Of a DNA stretch of 64,000 bases, positions 62,971 to 64,000 are shown piece after piece (within the stretch, counting starts at the first letter, position 1; each line of letters begins with the position of its first letter). The position numbers were made by a program, and so were the translations under genes. Origin of the DNA: CAWANF01 sp963783355. GTDB taxonomy: Bacteria > Bacteroidota > Rhodothermia > Balneolales > DATFMH01. The DNA is taken from NCBI GenBank assembly GCA_963783355.1, contig CAWANF010000005.1, positions 62,001 to 126,000 of the forward strand. Reading direction: 5' to 3'. The notes under the pieces are model-generated. The model saw only the letters and a list, made by a program, of their open reading frames with translations. It was not told where the DNA came from and did no database searches.

Positions 62971-63950
62971 TGGAACCAAACGAAGATTTTCATTCCCGAT
63001 TAAATATCGAAGAAATCAATACAAAACTGACCGAAGTCCGTACTGAAATCAGAAAGATTTTGATCGGACAAAGCGAAATGGTCGACCTGCTTTTAGCGGC
63101 TTTACTCGCAAACGGACATATCCTCATTGAAGGTGTGCCGGGCATCGCCAAAACCCTGACAGCCAAGTTGCTCGCTCATACGTTATCCATAGATTTTTCG
63201 AGACTTCAGTTCACACCCGACCTGATGCCGTCGGATGTTACGGGTACCTCGGTTTTCAATCCAAAAAAAACGGATTTTGAATTCCGCAAAGGCCCCATTT
63301 TCGCCAATATAGTTTTAGTGGATGAAATCAACCGGGCGCCGGCAAAAACCCAGTCGGCTTTATTTGAAGTCATGCAGGAACGGCAGGTAACCGTTGATGG
63401 AATAACGTATTTATTAAATCCCCCGTTTATTGTCGTTGCCACTCAAAACCCGGTGGAACATGAGGGCACCTATCGTTTACCCGAAGCCGAACTCGATCGT
63501 TTTCTATTCAAAATCGACATTGGTTATCCCGAATTAGAGGAAGAAAAAACATTATTGAAAGGCTATCATGAACGAGGGGATCGAAATGATTTATCCTCTG
63601 TAAAAGCCATCTTATCAGCAGAAGATATCATCGGGTTTCAAAATATCGCGAGAAATGTTCATATAGAGGACGATCTCATCGGTTACATCGCCGGCCTTAC
63701 ACACAGCAGCCGTAACAGTCCTCTTCTTAGCCTGGGAGCTTCGCCGAGAGCGTCGCTCGCTATCCTGTCGGGAGCCAAAGCGCTGGCCATCATCAAAGGC
63801 CGTGATTTTGTAACCCCGGAAGACGTGCAAACCATCGCGTACCCGGCTTTGCGCCATCGCCTGTTACCGACTCCGGAAAAAGAAATGGAAGGATTGAAAC
63901 CTGATGATGTAATCTCCCGGTTACTTGAAAAAATAGAAGTGCCCCGTTAA
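62970..63950 (+). CDS. MoxR-family AAA+ ATPase
   Basis: A 326-residue AAA+ ATPase: Walker A GVPGIAKT at 55-62, Walker B ANIVLVDEINRA, sensor 1 in VVATQNP, and sensor 2 region LGASPRASLAI. MoxR ATPases act as chaperones with von Willebrand factor A and DUF58 partners, inserting cofactors or activating complexes and often in stress or cell-shape control. Its start overlaps the DUF4350 stop (TAATG) and its stop TAA is followed directly by GTG of the DUF58 gene. Confidence 0.95.
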   Translation: MEPNEDFHSRLNIEEINTKLTEVRTEIRKILIGQSEMVDLLLAALLANGHILIEGVPGIAKTLTAKLLAHTLSIDFSRLQFTPDLMPSDVTGTSVFNPKKTDFEFRKGPIFANIVLVDEINRAPAKTQSALFEVMQERQVTVDGITYLLNPPFIVVATQNPVEHEGTYRLPEAELDRFLFKIDIGYPELEEEKTLLKGYHERGDRNDLSSVKAILSAEDIIGFQNIARNVHIEDDLIGYIAGLTHSSRNSPLLSLGASPRASLAILSGAKALAIIKGRDFVTPEDVQTIAYPALRHRLLPTPEKEMEGLKPDDVISRLLEKIEVPR

Positions 63951-64000
63951 GTGAAACTATTTCGATCTCTATACCTGACGAATCGTCTTTTTCTTTTGCT
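63951..64000 (+). CDS. DUF58 protein, 5' end only
   Basis: A GTG start immediately after the MoxR stop opens a frame to the window end encoding VKLFRSLYLTNRLFLLL (read as Met at the start). This matches the N-terminal signature of DUF58 proteins (LYLTNRFF followed by a membrane helix) that follow MoxR in Bacteroidota. Only 16 codons and a partial codon are visible. Confidence 0.75.
   Translation, partial: MKLFRSLYLTNRLFLL

Noticed and set aside
1..64000. tRNA, rRNA, CRISPR, IS or phage features
   Set aside because: I looked through the intergenic stretches and saw no cloverleaf, regularly spaced repeats, transposase or integrase; a tRNA or RNA-family scan would be decisive.

Overview
The window most likely comes from a free-living, LPS-bearing member of the Bacteroidota or a close FCB-group relative. 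The evidence is a TonB-dependent receptor with an N-terminal carboxypeptidase-regulatory-like domain, many outer-membrane lipoproteins, a DksA/TraR protein without zinc cysteines in an ileS-dksA-lspA run, the TPR/DUF4292/EnvC-like trio, the RDD/SpoIIM/DUF4129/DUF4350/MoxR/DUF58 cluster, and several promoters of the Bacteroidota TTTG or TTG - N19-21 - TAnnTTTG type. Shine-Dalgarno sequences are mostly weak or absent. I saw no rRNA, tRNA, CRISPR array, insertion sequence or phage gene.

Layout. 1-2300: 5' part of a TonB receptor gene (minus). 2752-3331: orphan GroES and a small Cys-rich protein. 3382-9848: tamA-tamB outer-membrane assembly pair (minus). 10036-12634: manganese/iron unit, an Nramp transporter fused to a universal-stress domain plus a DtxR/MntR regulator, with a DtxR-like box inside the promoter. 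12866-20962: LpxH-like hydrolase, NhaC antiporter, gltX, WbqC-like protein, a 43-residue membrane protein beside a frameshifted sodium-solute symporter, and a PmtA-like methyltransferase. 21053-24194: a probable nitrosative-stress/respiratory cluster (CopD-like, NnrS-like, MIP18/DUF59, DUF2249) divergent from a cysteine-bearing SufR-like regulator. 24287-26089: group II PLP decarboxylase.

26386-40748 is the most distinctive part: a large propeller-type sensor kinase and its NarL-type regulator, followed by lipoprotein, 1927-residue exported protein, FN3-repeat exported protein and an outer-membrane barrel carrying an Ig-like insert. A perfect palindrome sits just upstream of the putative promoter of this set. 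I infer a dedicated cell-surface apparatus; its function is unknown to me.

40763-42681: DUF488 protein, two tandem Rrf2 regulators with identical Cys spacing, a long inverted repeat and a GC-richer intergenic island that may encode a structured RNA. 42682-49088: yajC-ribBA, then sufU, lspA, dksA and ileS on the minus strand. 49180-51987: TPR lipoprotein, LMW phosphatase plus fructosamine-kinase-like protein (a likely protein-deglycation pair) and a frameshifted metal-receptor gene. 52164-58380: cell-envelope and peptidoglycan genes. 58389-64000: RDD protein and the SpoIIM-MoxR-DUF58 cluster, running off the end.

Two genes (the symporter and the metal receptor) are each interrupted by one extra base; sequencing error, recent decay and, for the symporter, programmed frameshifting remain possible. 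A short dispersed element (core AGACTTTAGA) occurs just after stop codons at four places.
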